Numbered from the stretch's first letter, positions 26,916 to 37,220 are shown. The stretch: 64,000 nt of DNA from CAYURR01 sp964446745 (GCA_964446745.1 CAYURR010000001.1:1-64000); one strand, 5' to 3'. Numbers and translations are program-made. The notes: generated by a model from the letters alone, not told the origin.

Positions 26916-28235
26916 ATGACTAACACCGCTAACGAGGTTTTGGAGTTTATACGAGAAAACGATGTAAAGTTCATAAGGCTCGGCTTCTGCGATCCGTTCG
27001 GTATACAGAAAAACATCTCGATCATGGCCGACGAGCTCATTGAAGCCTTTGAAAACGGCATATTATTTGATGCTTCGGCTATCAAGGGCTTTAGTGATGT
27101 GACACGCTCAGACCTGTTGCTGTTTCCGGATCCGTCGACCATTACGGTCCTACCGTGGAGGCCCGAACCCGGTCGTGTCGTGCGCTTCTACTGCGATATA
27201 AAAAACCCGGACAAATCCGCCTTTACCCATGACAGCAGATATATCCTAAAACGCATGATCAAACGCTGCGAGGATCTGGGCTATGTCTGCAAGATCGGTG
27301 CGGAATGCGAATTTTATCTGTTCAACACGGACGAAAACGGAGAGCCTACGTTTAACACGCTCGACTATGGCGGCTATCTCGACATTGCTCCGCTTGACAA
27401 GGGCGAGAACATCCGTCGTGAGATTTGCCTGTGTCTTGACGAGATGGGACTTAGGCCCGAGACCTCACATCACGAGCAGGGCCCCGGCCAAAACGAGATC
27501 GACTTTAAATTCAGCGACGCGCTAACATGCGCAGACAATCTGCTGACCTTCAAGTCCGTCGTAAAGGCGATCGCATCTCGCAACGGTCTCTATGCGTCGT
27601 TTATGCCAAAGCCTTTGCAGTCTAATAGCGGTAGCGGTCTTCATGTAAATATCTCACTGTCTAAAAACGGCCAAAACATTTTTAAGAATAAAGACGGCGA
27701 GCATTCAACAGTAGCCGAGAGCTTTATCGCGGGCATCTTACAAAAGACACCGGAGATCACACTGTTTCTAAACCCGATCGCCAACTCTTACGAGCGTTTG
27801 GGTAGATTCGAAGCCCCCAAATACGTTTCCTGGTCGCATCAAAACCGTTCACAGCTGATCAGGATACCTGCGGCTATCGGCGAGCGTGTGCGTATGGAGC
27901 TACGCTCCCCTGACCCGTCTGTAAATCCGTATTTGGCGTTTGCGCTGATCATCGGAGCCGGGCTAGAGGGCATAGAAAAAGAGCTCCCATTACCTGCCTC
28001 TGTAGACGCAGATCTGTATAACGCAGACGAGGTATTGACCAAGGAGCTGACACTATTACCCGACAGCCTAGATGCGGCGATAAAGCTCGCCGAGGGCTCC
28101 GAGCTAGTAAAACGTGTTATCGGTGCCGCGATGTTAGAAAAGTACCTCACGTTCAAAAAAGAGGAAGCGGCGTTGTGGAACGAGACAGAGGACAAACGTA
28201 GCTTCTGCACAGAGAGGTACTTTAAATTTATCTGA
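26916..28235 (+). CDS. glnA: Glutamine synthetase type I
   Basis: A 439-residue GS I of the short (I-alpha type) class. Motifs: FCDPFGIQKNISIMA at the N-terminus (DxxG-like latch), GAECEFYLF and GPGQNEIDFKF with metal Glu residues, SGSGLHVNISL, and NPIANSYERLG. No adenylylation tyrosine loop of the I-beta class is seen. It is the second GS in the locus, besides type III glnN. GAGGAG precedes ATG 26916. It is followed within 7 bp by the ANTAR regulator, the same order as glnA-nitR in Clostridium species. Confidence 0.96.
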   Translation: MTNTANEVLEFIRENDVKFIRLGFCDPFGIQKNISIMADELIEAFENGILFDASAIKGFSDVTRSDLLLFPDPSTITVLPWRPEPGRVVRFYCDIKNPDKSAFTHDSRYILKRMIKRCEDLGYVCKIGAECEFYLFNTDENGEPTFNTLDYGGYLDIAPLDKGENIRREICLCLDEMGLRPETSHHEQGPGQNEIDFKFSDALTCADNLLTFKSVVKAIASRNGLYASFMPKPLQSNSGSGLHVNISLSKNGQNIFKNKDGEHSTVAESFIAGILQKTPEITLFLNPIANSYERLGRFEAPKYVSWSHQNRSQLIRIPAAIGERVRMELRSPDPSVNPYLAFALIIGAGLEGIEKELPLPASVDADLYNADEVLTKELTLLPDSLDAAIKLAEGSELVKRVIGAAMLEKYLTFKKEEAALWNETEDKRSFCTERYFKFI

Positions 28236-28242
28236 TTTATTA

Positions 28243-28842
28243 ATGAAATGCCTTGAAAGGTGGTGGTTTGTTACGGAAACAGCTTTGATTGTTTCGTTTA
28301 CTGAACACAGTCTTGCCTACTTTACAGAGATATTACACGCGTTCTCCGTAAGCAGAATTGCCACCGTCTCATCATGCTCCGATGCACGTCGCCTACTCGT
28401 TTCACAGTATTTTGACCTTATTATCATCAATGCCCCGCTGCGCGACGAATCGGGCGAAAATCTATCACGATATATCGCCGCAAAAGCTATCAGCCAGGTG
28501 ATCTTAGTAGTAAAGAGCGAGCACTACGACGATATATCCGATGCCGTTGAGGACTACGGTGTTATAACCATCGCAAAGCCCATAAACAAAAATTTATTAT
28601 GGTCGGCATTAAAATTAGCCAAGGCAGCACAACGCAAACTAAAGACAATGAAAGCGGAGAATGCAAAGCTCATACAAAAAATCGATGACATACGCGTTGT
28701 GGACAGAGCCAAATACATCCTCATCTCATATTTGAATATGAGTGAGAGCGAGGCACATAAATATATAGAACGGCAAGCCATGGATACTAGAACCACAAAA
28801 AGAGCGGTCGCAGAAGGGATTTTAAAGACCTATGAGACTTAA
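28243..28842 (+). CDS. NitR-like ANTAR antiterminator with pseudo-receiver
   Basis: A 199-residue RNA-binding regulator. Residues about 10-125 form a receiver-like fold; where Asp is normally phosphorylated it reads LIIINAPLRDESG, i.e. Asn, so phosphorylation is unlikely. A coiled linker (about 125-145) leads to the C-terminal ANTAR three-helix domain (VDRAKYILISYLNMSESEAHKYIERQAM ..., within about 145-199). ANTAR domains bind hexaloop hairpins to prevent termination; two suitable hairpins are found at 20550 and 20683. The start is uncertain: ATG 28243 lacks a clear ribosome site and TTG 28285 follows GAAAGGTGGTGG at a long distance. Confidence 0.9.
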   Translation: MKCLERWWFVTETALIVSFTEHSLAYFTEILHAFSVSRIATVSSCSDARRLLVSQYFDLIIINAPLRDESGENLSRYIAAKAISQVILVVKSEHYDDISDAVEDYGVITIAKPINKNLLWSALKLAKAAQRKLKTMKAENAKLIQKIDDIRVVDRAKYILISYLNMSESEAHKYIERQAMDTRTTKRAVAEGILKTYET

Positions 28843-28858
28843 AACGGGAGGATCATTA

Positions 28859-29935
28859 ATGTCTAAAGCAGCATACTTGATACTTGAGAACGGTATGGTT
28901 TTTGAGGGAAAGGCCTTTGGCGCTGTCGGTGAGGTTACAGGGGAGCTTGTATTTGCTACCGGCATGACCGGATATTTGGAAACCCTGACAGACCCCAGCT
29001 ATTACGGGCAGATCGTCCTTCAGACATTCCCGCTCATCGGCAATTATGGCATTATTCCTTCCGACTTCGAAGGGAATACATGTCTTAGTGCCTATATCGT
29101 TAAATATCCGTGTCAAGACCCCTCCAATTTCCGTAACGAGGGAACTCTTGACACTTTTTTACGTCAAAAGAACATCATCGGCCTCTATGGCATAGACACA
29201 AGGGCCGTCACAAAGATCATACGTGAGAACGGCGTCATGAACGGGATGATCACATTCAAGCATCCCTCGGACGTAAACCAATCGAAAATAACGGACTACA
29301 AAATAATAAACGCAGTCGATGGCGTCTCAGTAAAGGCACCAAAGTTTTATGAATCCGCGTCCGCAAAATACACTGTGGCGCTTATGGATTTCGGTTATAA
29401 GCAAAACATTTTGCGTGAGCTTGTAAAGCGTGGCTGCAACGTATGGGTGCTTCCACACAACAGCACGTTGGAGGATGTCCGCGCTATCAAACCGGACGGC
29501 ATAATGCTCTCAAACGGCCCCGGCGATCCCGCGGAAAACACGGTGATCATAGAAAATCTGAAGCAGATGATGGCCTCGGGCATACCGATATTTGGCATCT
29601 GTCTCGGCCATCAGCTGCTGGCACTATCCTCCGGTTTCAAGACGCACAAGCTCAAATACGGGCATCGCGGAGCAAACCAGCCCGTGCGTGATCTAAAAAG
29701 CAACAGGGTGTATATCACAAGTCAAAACCACGGCTACGCCGTCACCGGTGACAGCATCGATAAATCTATAGCCGACGAATGGTTTGTCAATGTAAATGAC
29801 AATACCTGCGAGGGCATTATATACAAAAGCGCACCGATCTTTTCTGTGCAGTTTCACCCCGAGGCCTGCGCGGGCCCGCTCGATACCGGTTTCCTGTTTG
29901 ACAAGTTTATGGAAAATATGAAAGGGGGCAAGTAA
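28859..29935 (+). CDS. carA: Carbamoyl-phosphate synthase small subunit
   Basis: A 358-residue glutamine-hydrolysing subunit that passes ammonia to CarB. The N-terminal CPSase domain (AYLILENGMVFEGKAFG, TGMTGYLETLTDPSY) is followed by a class I amidotransferase with nucleophile Cys in GICLGHQL and the His/Glu pair in VQFHPEA. Start ATG 28859 is chosen because GGGAGG precedes it; the frame opens earlier inside the ANTAR gene. carB begins 1 bp after its stop. Confidence 0.96.
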   Translation: MSKAAYLILENGMVFEGKAFGAVGEVTGELVFATGMTGYLETLTDPSYYGQIVLQTFPLIGNYGIIPSDFEGNTCLSAYIVKYPCQDPSNFRNEGTLDTFLRQKNIIGLYGIDTRAVTKIIRENGVMNGMITFKHPSDVNQSKITDYKIINAVDGVSVKAPKFYESASAKYTVALMDFGYKQNILRELVKRGCNVWVLPHNSTLEDVRAIKPDGIMLSNGPGDPAENTVIIENLKQMMASGIPIFGICLGHQLLALSSGFKTHKLKYGHRGANQPVRDLKSNRVYITSQNHGYAVTGDSIDKSIADEWFVNVNDNTCEGIIYKSAPIFSVQFHPEACAGPLDTGFLFDKFMENMKGGK

Positions 29936-29936
29936 T

Positions 29937-32900
29937 ATGCCGTTGGATAAGAGTATAAAAAGGGTATTGGTAATAGGATCGGGTCCTATCGTCATAGGAC
30001 AGGCCGCCGAGTTTGATTACGCCGGAACACAGGCATGCCGTGTGCTGCGCGACGACGGCATCGAGATCGTTCTGGTCAATTCCAATCCCGCAACGATAAT
30101 GACCGATAATAATATCGCGGACAAGATATACATAGAGCCGCTCACACTGACAACTATCAAGCGCATTATAGAAAAGGAACGACCCGACAGCATACTATCT
30201 GGGCTCGGTGGGCAGACGGGGCTCACGCTCTGCATGCAGCTCGCAAAGGACGGCTTCCTCGATAAAATGCATATACGTCTGCTCGGCAGCTCGCCCGATG
30301 CGATAGACAAGGCCGAGGACAGGCAACTGTTTAAAGACACGATGCAGGCTATCAATGAACCCGTGATTCCGTCTGTAATCGCGACGGATGTGAATACGGC
30401 AATCCGCTTTGCCGACGAGATCGGATATCCGGTTATCATACGCCCGGCGTTTACGCTTGGGGGCAGCGGCGGCGGTATCGCGAACGATGAAAAGGAACTA
30501 AGGGAGATTTCGCAAAACGGCCTATCCCTCTCCCCTATTCATCAGATACTCGTAGAGAAATCCATAGCGGGCTGGAAGGAGATCGAGTTTGAGGTCATGC
30601 GTGACAGAGCCGGAAACGCGATCACCGTGTGCTCGATGGAAAACTTTGACCCCGTGGGTGTGCACACGGGCGACAGCATTGTTATCGCCCCTGCCGTAAC
30701 CCTCGCCGACAAGGAGTATCAGATGCTGCGTTCGGCAGCGCTTAACATTATTACGGCCCTCGGTGTAGAGGGTGGCTGTAACTGCCAATTCGCTCTAAAC
30801 CCGCACAGCTTTGAATATGCGGTGATAGAGGTAAACCCGAGGGTGTCGCGTTCCTCCGCGCTCGCGTCAAAGGCCACCGGATACCCTATCGCAAAGACAG
30901 CCACAAAGATCGCTATCGGCTACACCCTGGACGAGATAGTAAACGATGTAACGGGTACAACCTACGCCGCGTTCGAGCCGACGCTCGACTATGTCGCGGT
31001 GAAGTTTCCGAAGTGGCCATTTGATAAGTTTATCTATGCAAAGAAGGACTTGGGCACACAGATGAAGGCCACCGGCGAGGTTATGGCTATAGCCGACACG
31101 TTTGAGTTGGCTCTTTTAAAGGCCGTGAGAGGTGCCGAAATCGGACTGACCGGCCTTGACCTTCCGCGCCTTAAAAAGAAATCGGACGCGGAGATCAAGG
31201 AGCTTTTAAATACCGTAACGGATCAACGTTTGTTCTTAGTTTACGAGGCGATCGTTCGTGGCATCGGCATTGATGAAATACACATGATTACAAAGATTGA
31301 CCGTTGGTTTTTATACGGCCTTAAAAATATCGCCGATAACAAAATCCCTGAGCAAGACTTTTCCTACAAGATGGTCGACACCTGCGGCGGCGAGTTCGAG
31401 GCGCGTACACCGTATTTTTATTCTATATGCAACAGCGAGGAAAACGAGGCACTGCCGTTTATCGAGCGTAGCACAAAAGAGCGCATAGTGGTTTTGGGCA
31501 GCGGACCTATACGCATCGGGCAAGGTATTGAATTCGATTATGCGTGCGTGCATTGTGTTTGGTCACTCAAGAAGTTAGGCTACGAGGTTATCGTCATAAA
31601 CAATAACCCCGAGACGGTATCTACCGATTTCGATACCGCTGACCGACTATACTTCGAGCCGCTCTGCATCGATGATGTGATGGGCGTCATAGAGATCGAA
31701 AAGCCCATCGGCGTGATAGTGGCCTTTGGCGGCGGCACGGCTATAAAGCTCACACAGAAATTATCCGAGCGCGGCGTAAACATCATCGGTACATCCGCCG
31801 ACAGCATCGACGTATGCGAGGACAGGAAACGCTTTGACGACTTGCTCGAGAACCTTGACATCAAACGCCCTAAGGGCTCGGGTGTTATGACGGAGCAAGA
31901 GGCGCTTGATATTGCCGAGACGCTCGGTTATCCGGTTTTGCTGCGTCCGTCATATGTATTAGGTGGCCAGAATATGATCATCGCGTTCTCACCGGACGAT
32001 ATTAAAGAGTATATGGAGATAATACTACGTCAAAAGCAGGATAACCCCGTGTTGATAGACAAATATCTGTCGGGCATAGAGATAGAGGTGGATGCGATCT
32101 GCGACGGCGACCCAGTTATGGGCGGCGGCGGTGATGTACTGATACCGGGCATCATGGAGCATATAGAGCGTACAGGCATACACTCCGGCGACAGCATAGC
32201 CGTATATCCGGCCACACATATCAATGATGATCTGCAGGCGAGGATATTTGAGGTCACCAAAAAGCTCTGCATGGCCTTGGATGTCAGGGGCCTTGTGAAC
32301 ATACAGTATGTGCTCTTTGAGGGCGAGATATATGTGATAGAGGTAAACCCGCGCGCCTCGCGTACCGTGCCATTTATCAGCAAGGTGACGGGCGTGCCCA
32401 TGTGCGAGCTCGCCACGAGGCTGAGCTTGGGTCGAAGGCTGTCGGATTTGGGATACACCTCGGGCATTGCAAAGATACCCCCGTATGTAGCGGTCAAGGT
32501 CCCTGTGTTCTCCTTTGAGAAACTGACCGACCTGGATACGCATCTGGGGCCCGAAATGAAATCCACCGGCGAGGTGCTGGGGCTCGGTAAAAATATTGAG
32601 GAAGCGTTATACAAAGGGCTTGTGGCTGCCGGATATAAGATGACACCGGTCGGTTCTGGCAAAAACGGGGTATTCTTCAGTGTGCGAGAGAGCGACAAGG
32701 TCGAGATATGCGATATAGCAAAGAAGTTTTGCGGGCTCGGATTTGAACTATACGCAACGCGAGGAACCGCGAGGGTATTGGAGCAAAACGGCTTAGCGGT
32801 CAAGACAGTCAATAAGATACACCAAAACCCGGATGACAACACCGTAACGCTACTCGAAAGCGGTAAGATCAGCTACATCATATCCACATCGGCAAAGGGC

Positions 32901-33935
32901 CGTAACCCCGCCACTGACGACGTAAAGATACGCCGCAAGGCATGTACCCTGGGTATCCCATGCCTGACCTCTATAGACACCGCAAACGCGCTCGCAGACA
33001 GCCTACTTTCCGGCTACAGCGAGATCAATACGGAGCTCATAGACATTAACGATCTGAGAAATGAGCGATTGAAGCTTAGGTTTACAAAGATGCAGGGTTG
33101 CGGAAACGACTATATCTATATCAACTGCTTCGATAACGCGGCTACGGGCGGCGCGGAGATAAATTCTCCCGAATCCCTATCGGTGCTGCTGTCCGACAGA
33201 CACTTCGGTGTCGGCGGTGACGGTATAGTGCTGATATTGCCATCCGGTATAGCCGATGCACGCATGAGAATGTTTAACCTCGACGGCAGTGAAGGCAAGA
33301 TGTGCGGGAATGCTATCCGCTGTATAGCAAAATATCTTTACGATAATGCAATCGTACGCAAGCAGCAGATGACGATAGAGACCCTCTCGGGTATCAAGGA
33401 GCTATACCTGACCACGCAGAACGGTTATGTTTCATCTGTAAAGGTCCATATGGGTAAGGCTGACCTTGATCCGAAGAATGTCCCCGTTTTATTAGAGGGT
33501 AATTGCATCGTAAAGCAACCGATCACTATCGACGGTAAGACATATGAGATCACATGCGTGTCGATGGGCAATCCGCATGCGGTTGTATTCTGTGACGATA
33601 GCCTCGATTTGGACAGACTGAACCTCGAGCACATAGGTCCGCTGTTTGAAAACAATTCCCTATTCCCCGAGCGTGTGAATACGGAATTTGTAAAGGTCGT
33701 ATCCAAAAATAATCTCAAGATGCGCGTATGGGAGCGCGGAAGCGGCGAAACGCTCGCATGCGGAACAGGCGCATGCGCGTCGGCGGTCGCGGCGGTGTTA
33801 AACGGTTATTGTGATAAGGACGCCGACATCAAGGTCGCGCTACTCGGAGGCGAGCTCGTCATTCGTTACACCGATGAGGCGGTATTTATGACAGGCGAAT
33901 GCAAAAAGGTCTTTGACGGAGAGGTGGAAATATGA
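29937..33935 (+). CDS. carB-dapF: Carbamoyl-phosphate synthase large subunit fused to diaminopimelate epimerase
   Basis: A 1332-residue fusion. Residues 1 to about 1040 are a complete CarB with two ATP-grasp halves (first starting RVLVIGSGPIVIGQAAEFDY, second RIVVLGSGPIRIGQG near 520) and a C-terminal MGS-like allosteric domain. Residues about 1046-1332 are a complete DapF: LRFTKMQGCGNDY, Cys1123 in KMCGNAIRC and Cys1275 in LACGTGACAS, the two catalytic thiols. The join has no stop or frameshift. A TTG codon at about 33069 gives a typical DapF start (LKLRFTKM), so internal initiation is conceivable, but no good ribosome site is visible. DapF converts LL- to meso-diaminopimelate, and dapL lies downstream. 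Confidence 0.95.
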   Translation: MPLDKSIKRVLVIGSGPIVIGQAAEFDYAGTQACRVLRDDGIEIVLVNSNPATIMTDNNIADKIYIEPLTLTTIKRIIEKERPDSILSGLGGQTGLTLCMQLAKDGFLDKMHIRLLGSSPDAIDKAEDRQLFKDTMQAINEPVIPSVIATDVNTAIRFADEIGYPVIIRPAFTLGGSGGGIANDEKELREISQNGLSLSPIHQILVEKSIAGWKEIEFEVMRDRAGNAITVCSMENFDPVGVHTGDSIVIAPAVTLADKEYQMLRSAALNIITALGVEGGCNCQFALNPHSFEYAVIEVNPRVSRSSALASKATGYPIAKTATKIAIGYTLDEIVNDVTGTTYAAFEPTLDYVAVKFPKWPFDKFIYAKKDLGTQMKATGEVMAIADTFELALLKAVRGAEIGLTGLDLPRLKKKSDAEIKELLNTVTDQRLFLVYEAIVRGIGIDEIHMITKIDRWFLYGLKNIADNKIPEQDFSYKMVDTCGGEFEARTPYFYSICNSEENEALPFIERSTKERIVVLGSGPIRIGQGIEFDYACVHCVWSLKKLGYEVIVINNNPETVSTDFDTADRLYFEPLCIDDVMGVIEIEKPIGVIVAFGGGTAIKLTQKLSERGVNIIGTSADSIDVCEDRKRFDDLLENLDIKRPKGSGVMTEQEALDIAETLGYPVLLRPSYVLGGQNMIIAFSPDDIKEYMEIILRQKQDNPVLIDKYLSGIEIEVDAICDGDPVMGGGGDVLIPGIMEHIERTGIHSGDSIAVYPATHINDDLQARIFEVTKKLCMALDVRGLVNIQYVLFEGEIYVIEVNPRASRTVPFISKVTGVPMCELATRLSLGRRLSDLGYTSGIAKIPPYVAVKVPVFSFEKLTDLDTHLGPEMKSTGEVLGLGKNIEEALYKGLVAAGYKMTPVGSGKNGVFFSVRESDKVEICDIAKKFCGLGFELYATRGTARVLEQNGLAVKTVNKIHQNPDDNTVTLLESGKISYIISTSAKGRNPATDDVKIRRKACTLGIPCLTSIDTANALADSLLSGYSEINTELIDINDLRNERLKLRFTKMQGCGNDYIYINCFDNAATGGAEINSPESLSVLLSDRHFGVGGDGIVLILPSGIADARMRMFNLDGSEGKMCGNAIRCIAKYLYDNAIVRKQQMTIETLSGIKELYLTTQNGYVSSVKVHMGKADLDPKNVPVLLEGNCIVKQPITIDGKTYEITCVSMGNPHAVVFCDDSLDLDRLNLEHIGPLFENNSLFPERVNTEFVKVVSKNNLKMRVWERGSGETLACGTGACASAVAAVLNGYCDKDADIKVALLGGELVIRYTDEAVFMTGECKKVFDGEVEI

Positions 33936-35473
33936 GACAGCTTGTTTTAGTGCTCGACTTCGGCGGGCAATATAAAGAACTAATCGCGCGAACGGTTAGA
34001 GGTTTGGATGTGTATTCGGAGATAAAGTCCGGCACAATGTCGGCATCCGAGATTAAAAAACTGGCCCCAATAGGCATTATCCTGACAGGCGGCCCTAACA
34101 GCGTGTATGTAGATGGCGCATTGAAATGTGATCCCGATATCTTTAAGCTGGGCATCCCTGTATTGGGTATCTGCTATGGCATGCAGATGATGTGCTACAT
34201 GCTGGGCGGCAGGGTCGCTCGTTGCAAGATCAGCGAATACGGCAGGATAAAAGCCAGCTTTGACAGCCACTCGGAGTTGTTCCGTGATATAAAGCAAACA
34301 GGGTCTGTACTTATGAGCCACACGGATAGCGTAACGGATTTGCCGCCGCGATTTACCGGCACGGCCATAACAGACAATTGCCAATACGCGGCATTTGAAA
34401 ATAGTGACAAGAAACTGTACGGCGTACAGTTTCACCCTGAGGTTGAGCATACCGATAATGGCAAGCTCATAATCCGCAATTTCCTGTATCAAATCTGCGG
34501 TGCCAAAGGCGACTACAAGCTCGATGACTATCTGGATACACAGATCGAACTCATACGGTCAAAGGTCGGCAAGGAAAAGGTTCTGCTGGGTCTATCGGGC
34601 GGTGTGGACAGCTCGGTCTGTGCCGCGCTCTTGTCAAAGGCCATACCGGGGCAGCTCACATGTATATTTGTGGACCACGGATTTATGCGACTGGACGAGG
34701 GTGACAAGATAGAAAAGGCATTCGCGGGTATGAAGTTGAATTTTATCAGAGTAAATGCACAGGAGAGGTTTTTGTCTAAGATAAAGGGTGTAACGGATCC
34801 CGAGCAGAAGCGTAAGATCATAGGTAACGAGTTTGCACGCGTCTTTGAGGATGAGGCCGCAAAGGCCCGCGACACCCTCGGTAACGGCGCGATAAAATAC
34901 TTGGCTCAGGGAACGATCTATCCGGACGTAATTGAGTCGGGCGGCGAGTTGGGCGCGGTGATAAAGAGCCATCACAACGTAGGCGGTCTGCCTGACAATC
35001 TTACGTTTTCCGATGTGATCGAGCCGTTATCGGGGCTGTTTAAGGACGAGGTGCGCATATTGGGCAAAAAGCTCGGCCTACCGAAAGCGCTCGTGGAGCG
35101 TCAGCCCTTCCCGGGCCCCGGCCTTGCCATCCGCATCATGGGCGAGGTAACGGAACACAAGCTCGAAATACTCCGACACGCGGATCATATCCTCTGCGAC
35201 GAGATCAAACGCTGCAAAAACAAGCCGCAACAATACTTCGCCGTATTTACCGACGTGCGCTCTGTCGGCGTAAAGGGCGACAGCCGCACCTACGACTACG
35301 TCATCGCTATCAGAGCCGTAACCACGAGCGACTTTATGACCTGTGAGTATGCCACGCTGCATCATAAACTACTGTCACGCATCTCCTCCCGCATCACCAA
35401 CGAGGTAAAGGAAATTAGTCGAGTGGTATATGACATTACATCCAAACCACCGGCGACAGTCGAATGGGAATAA
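33932..35473 (+). CDS. guaA: GMP synthase (glutamine-hydrolysing)
   Basis: A 513-residue enzyme turning XMP into GMP. The amidotransferase domain has Cys in GICYGMQMM and FHPEVEHT; the ATP pyrophosphatase domain has the P-loop LSGGVDSSV; the C-terminal dimerisation domain ends VEWE. The start ATG 33932 overlaps the carB-dapF stop by 4 bp (ATGA). Its last codons are copied twice more downstream in a 54-bp tandem repeat. Confidence 0.97.
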   Translation: MRQLVLVLDFGGQYKELIARTVRGLDVYSEIKSGTMSASEIKKLAPIGIILTGGPNSVYVDGALKCDPDIFKLGIPVLGICYGMQMMCYMLGGRVARCKISEYGRIKASFDSHSELFRDIKQTGSVLMSHTDSVTDLPPRFTGTAITDNCQYAAFENSDKKLYGVQFHPEVEHTDNGKLIIRNFLYQICGAKGDYKLDDYLDTQIELIRSKVGKEKVLLGLSGGVDSSVCAALLSKAIPGQLTCIFVDHGFMRLDEGDKIEKAFAGMKLNFIRVNAQERFLSKIKGVTDPEQKRKIIGNEFARVFEDEAAKARDTLGNGAIKYLAQGTIYPDVIESGGELGAVIKSHHNVGGLPDNLTFSDVIEPLSGLFKDEVRILGKKLGLPKALVERQPFPGPGLAIRIMGEVTEHKLEILRHADHILCDEIKRCKNKPQQYFAVFTDVRSVGVKGDSRTYDYVIAIRAVTTSDFMTCEYATLHHKLLSRISSRITNEVKEISRVVYDITSKPPATVEWE

Positions 35474-35505
35474 CCTCTAATAAGGAGCCGGTGGTTTTGC
35501 CACAT
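35443..35505 (+). terminator. Inverted repeat at the guaA end, possible terminator
   Basis: AAACCACCGGC overlapping the last guaA codons pairs with GCCGGTGGTTTT about 37 bases later; the T-run is short (four T). Because the tandem repeat copies the 3' arm, a second GCCGGTGGTTTT occurs at about 35546-35557. It could reduce read-through into pyrG, but the long loop makes it weak. Confidence 0.4.
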
Positions 35506-35580
35506 GGCGACGGTCGAATGGGAGTAACCTCTAATAAGGAGCCGGTGGTTTTGCCACATGGCGACAGTCGAATGGGAATA
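35454..35580 (+). repeat. Tandem 54-bp duplication of the guaA 3' end
   Basis: The unit starting CGACAGTCGAATGGGAATAA (end of guaA with its stop codon) runs 35454-35507, is repeated at 35508-35561 with two substitutions, and starts a third time at 35562-35580 before changing to TTTTTTACG. The unit is 54 bp. Near-identity suggests recent slippage or unequal recombination. Confidence 0.93.
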
Positions 35581-35606
35581 ATTTTTTACGAAAGGAAAGG
35601 TAGCAA

Positions 35607-37220
35607 GTGACGAGGTACATTTTTGTAACGGGTGGGGTTGTTTCGGGGCTCGGCAAGGGTATCACTGCCGCGAGCCTAGGGCGGCTTTTAAAGCAACGGG
35701 GCCTGAAAGTGGCGGCTCAAAAGCTTGACCCATATATGAATGTGGACCCGGGGACAATGAGCCCGTTCCAACACGGCGAGGTATTTGTAACCGACGACGG
35801 CGCCGAAACGGATCTTGACCTGGGGCATTATGAACGGTTTATAGATGAGAACCTTACAAAGCTGTCCAATCTTACATCCGGTAAGGTTTACTATAACGTG
35901 TTGAACCGTGAGCGCGCGGGCGGCTATTTGGGCGAAACCGTGCAGGTCATACCACATATTACCAATGAGATTAAGGAATTTATCTATAGCGGTGCAAAAA
36001 CAAGCGGCGCGGATGTATTGATCACAGAGATAGGCGGCACCACCGGTGATATTGAATGCCAACCCTTTTTGGAGGCGATAAGGCAGATATCGCTTGAAGT
36101 GGGCTCTCAGAACTGCCTCTTTGTGCATGTCACGCTGATTCCATATCTGAAGGGCTCCGGCGAGCATAAATCGAAGCCCTCCCAGCATTCGGTCAAGGAG
36201 CTTCGCGCTATGGGCATCTCACCGAATATCATCATCGCGCGAGCGGACGAGCCATTAAGCTCGGGCATAAAGGAAAAGATTTCGTTGTTTTGCAATGTAA
36301 AACAGGACTGTGTTATAGAGAATCTCACGCTGCCCTGTCTGTATGAGGCACCGCTCATGCTGCACGACAACGGGCTCGACGATGTAGTCTGCCGCGAGCT
36401 GTCGCTGCATACAAATGACTGTGACCTGACCGAATGGAACGGCTTGGTGCATAAAATTAAGCAACGTAACCGCCGTGCCGTCATTGCGATCGTGGGTAAA
36501 TATGTAAAGCTGCACGATGCGTATCTGTCGATTATCGAGAGCCTGCACCACGCGGGCTATGCTACAGGGGCCGATGTCGATATCAAATGGATAGACAGCG
36601 AGGATGTTACCGAGCAGAGTGTCGGTGATTTATTGCATAACATAGACGGCATTATTATACCGGGTGGCTTTGGGGATCGCGGTATCGAGGGAAAGATCAC
36701 GGCATGCCGCTTTGCTAGGGAGCACGATATCCCCTATCTGGGTATCTGCCTCGGTATGCAAATCACCGTAATCGAGTATGCGCGTAACGTATGCGGCCTC
36801 ACGGGAGCACATTCAGGCGAGTTTGACCAAAACTCGCCGCACCCTGTGATCGACATCATGGAGGATCAGGTAGGTATTACCCAAAAGGGCGGAACGATGC
36901 GCCTCGGTGCATACCCGTGCGGGGTTGTTCCGGATACGCAGCTTTGGGCTGCATATCACGATACAGTGAGTTTCCACGCGGGTGAGATATCGGAGCGGCA
37001 CCGTCACAGATACGAGTTCAATAATAACTATCGCGATTTATTGACCTCTCGGGGTCTTGTCATTAGCGGATTATCACCGGACGGTAGCTTAGTGGAGGCT
37101 GTGGAATTAAAAGATAAGCGTTTCTTTGTTGGCGTTCAATTCCATCCGGAATTCAAAAGTCGCCCCAACAAATCCCATCCTTTGTTCGTTGGGCTTTTAA
37201 GAGCCGCGCTTAATGTTTAA
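35607..37220 (+). CDS. pyrG: CTP synthase
   Basis: A 537-residue enzyme that aminates UTP to CTP using glutamine. The N-terminal synthase domain begins [16 protein letters not shown]; the C-terminal amidotransferase has Cys in LGICLGMQ and VQFHPEF. The start is GTG 35607, with AAAGGAAAGG upstream; no in-frame ATG fits the conserved N-terminus. It is another glutamine-consuming enzyme of this operon, 134 bp after guaA and separated from it by the 54-bp repeats. Confidence 0.97.
   Translation: MTRYIFVTGGVVSGLGKGITAASLGRLLKQRGLKVAAQKLDPYMNVDPGTMSPFQHGEVFVTDDGAETDLDLGHYERFIDENLTKLSNLTSGKVYYNVLNRERAGGYLGETVQVIPHITNEIKEFIYSGAKTSGADVLITEIGGTTGDIECQPFLEAIRQISLEVGSQNCLFVHVTLIPYLKGSGEHKSKPSQHSVKELRAMGISPNIIIARADEPLSSGIKEKISLFCNVKQDCVIENLTLPCLYEAPLMLHDNGLDDVVCRELSLHTNDCDLTEWNGLVHKIKQRNRRAVIAIVGKYVKLHDAYLSIIESLHHAGYATGADVDIKWIDSEDVTEQSVGDLLHNIDGIIIPGGFGDRGIEGKITACRFAREHDIPYLGICLGMQITVIEYARNVCGLTGAHSGEFDQNSPHPVIDIMEDQVGITQKGGTMRLGAYPCGVVPDTQLWAAYHDTVSFHAGEISERHRHRYEFNNNYRDLLTSRGLVISGLSPDGSLVEAVELKDKRFFVGVQFHPEFKSRPNKSHPLFVGLLRAALNV

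Noticed and set aside
32030..32842. 270-codon minus-strand frame within carB
   Set aside because: Antisense to conserved CarB sequence; no independent support.
35362..35559. Minus-strand ORF with a repeated 18-residue unit
   Set aside because: It only mirrors the 54-bp tandem repeat after guaA and lacks a ribosome site.
35454..35580. CRISPR-like array
   Set aside because: The repeats are contiguous with no unique spacers and copy the end of guaA.
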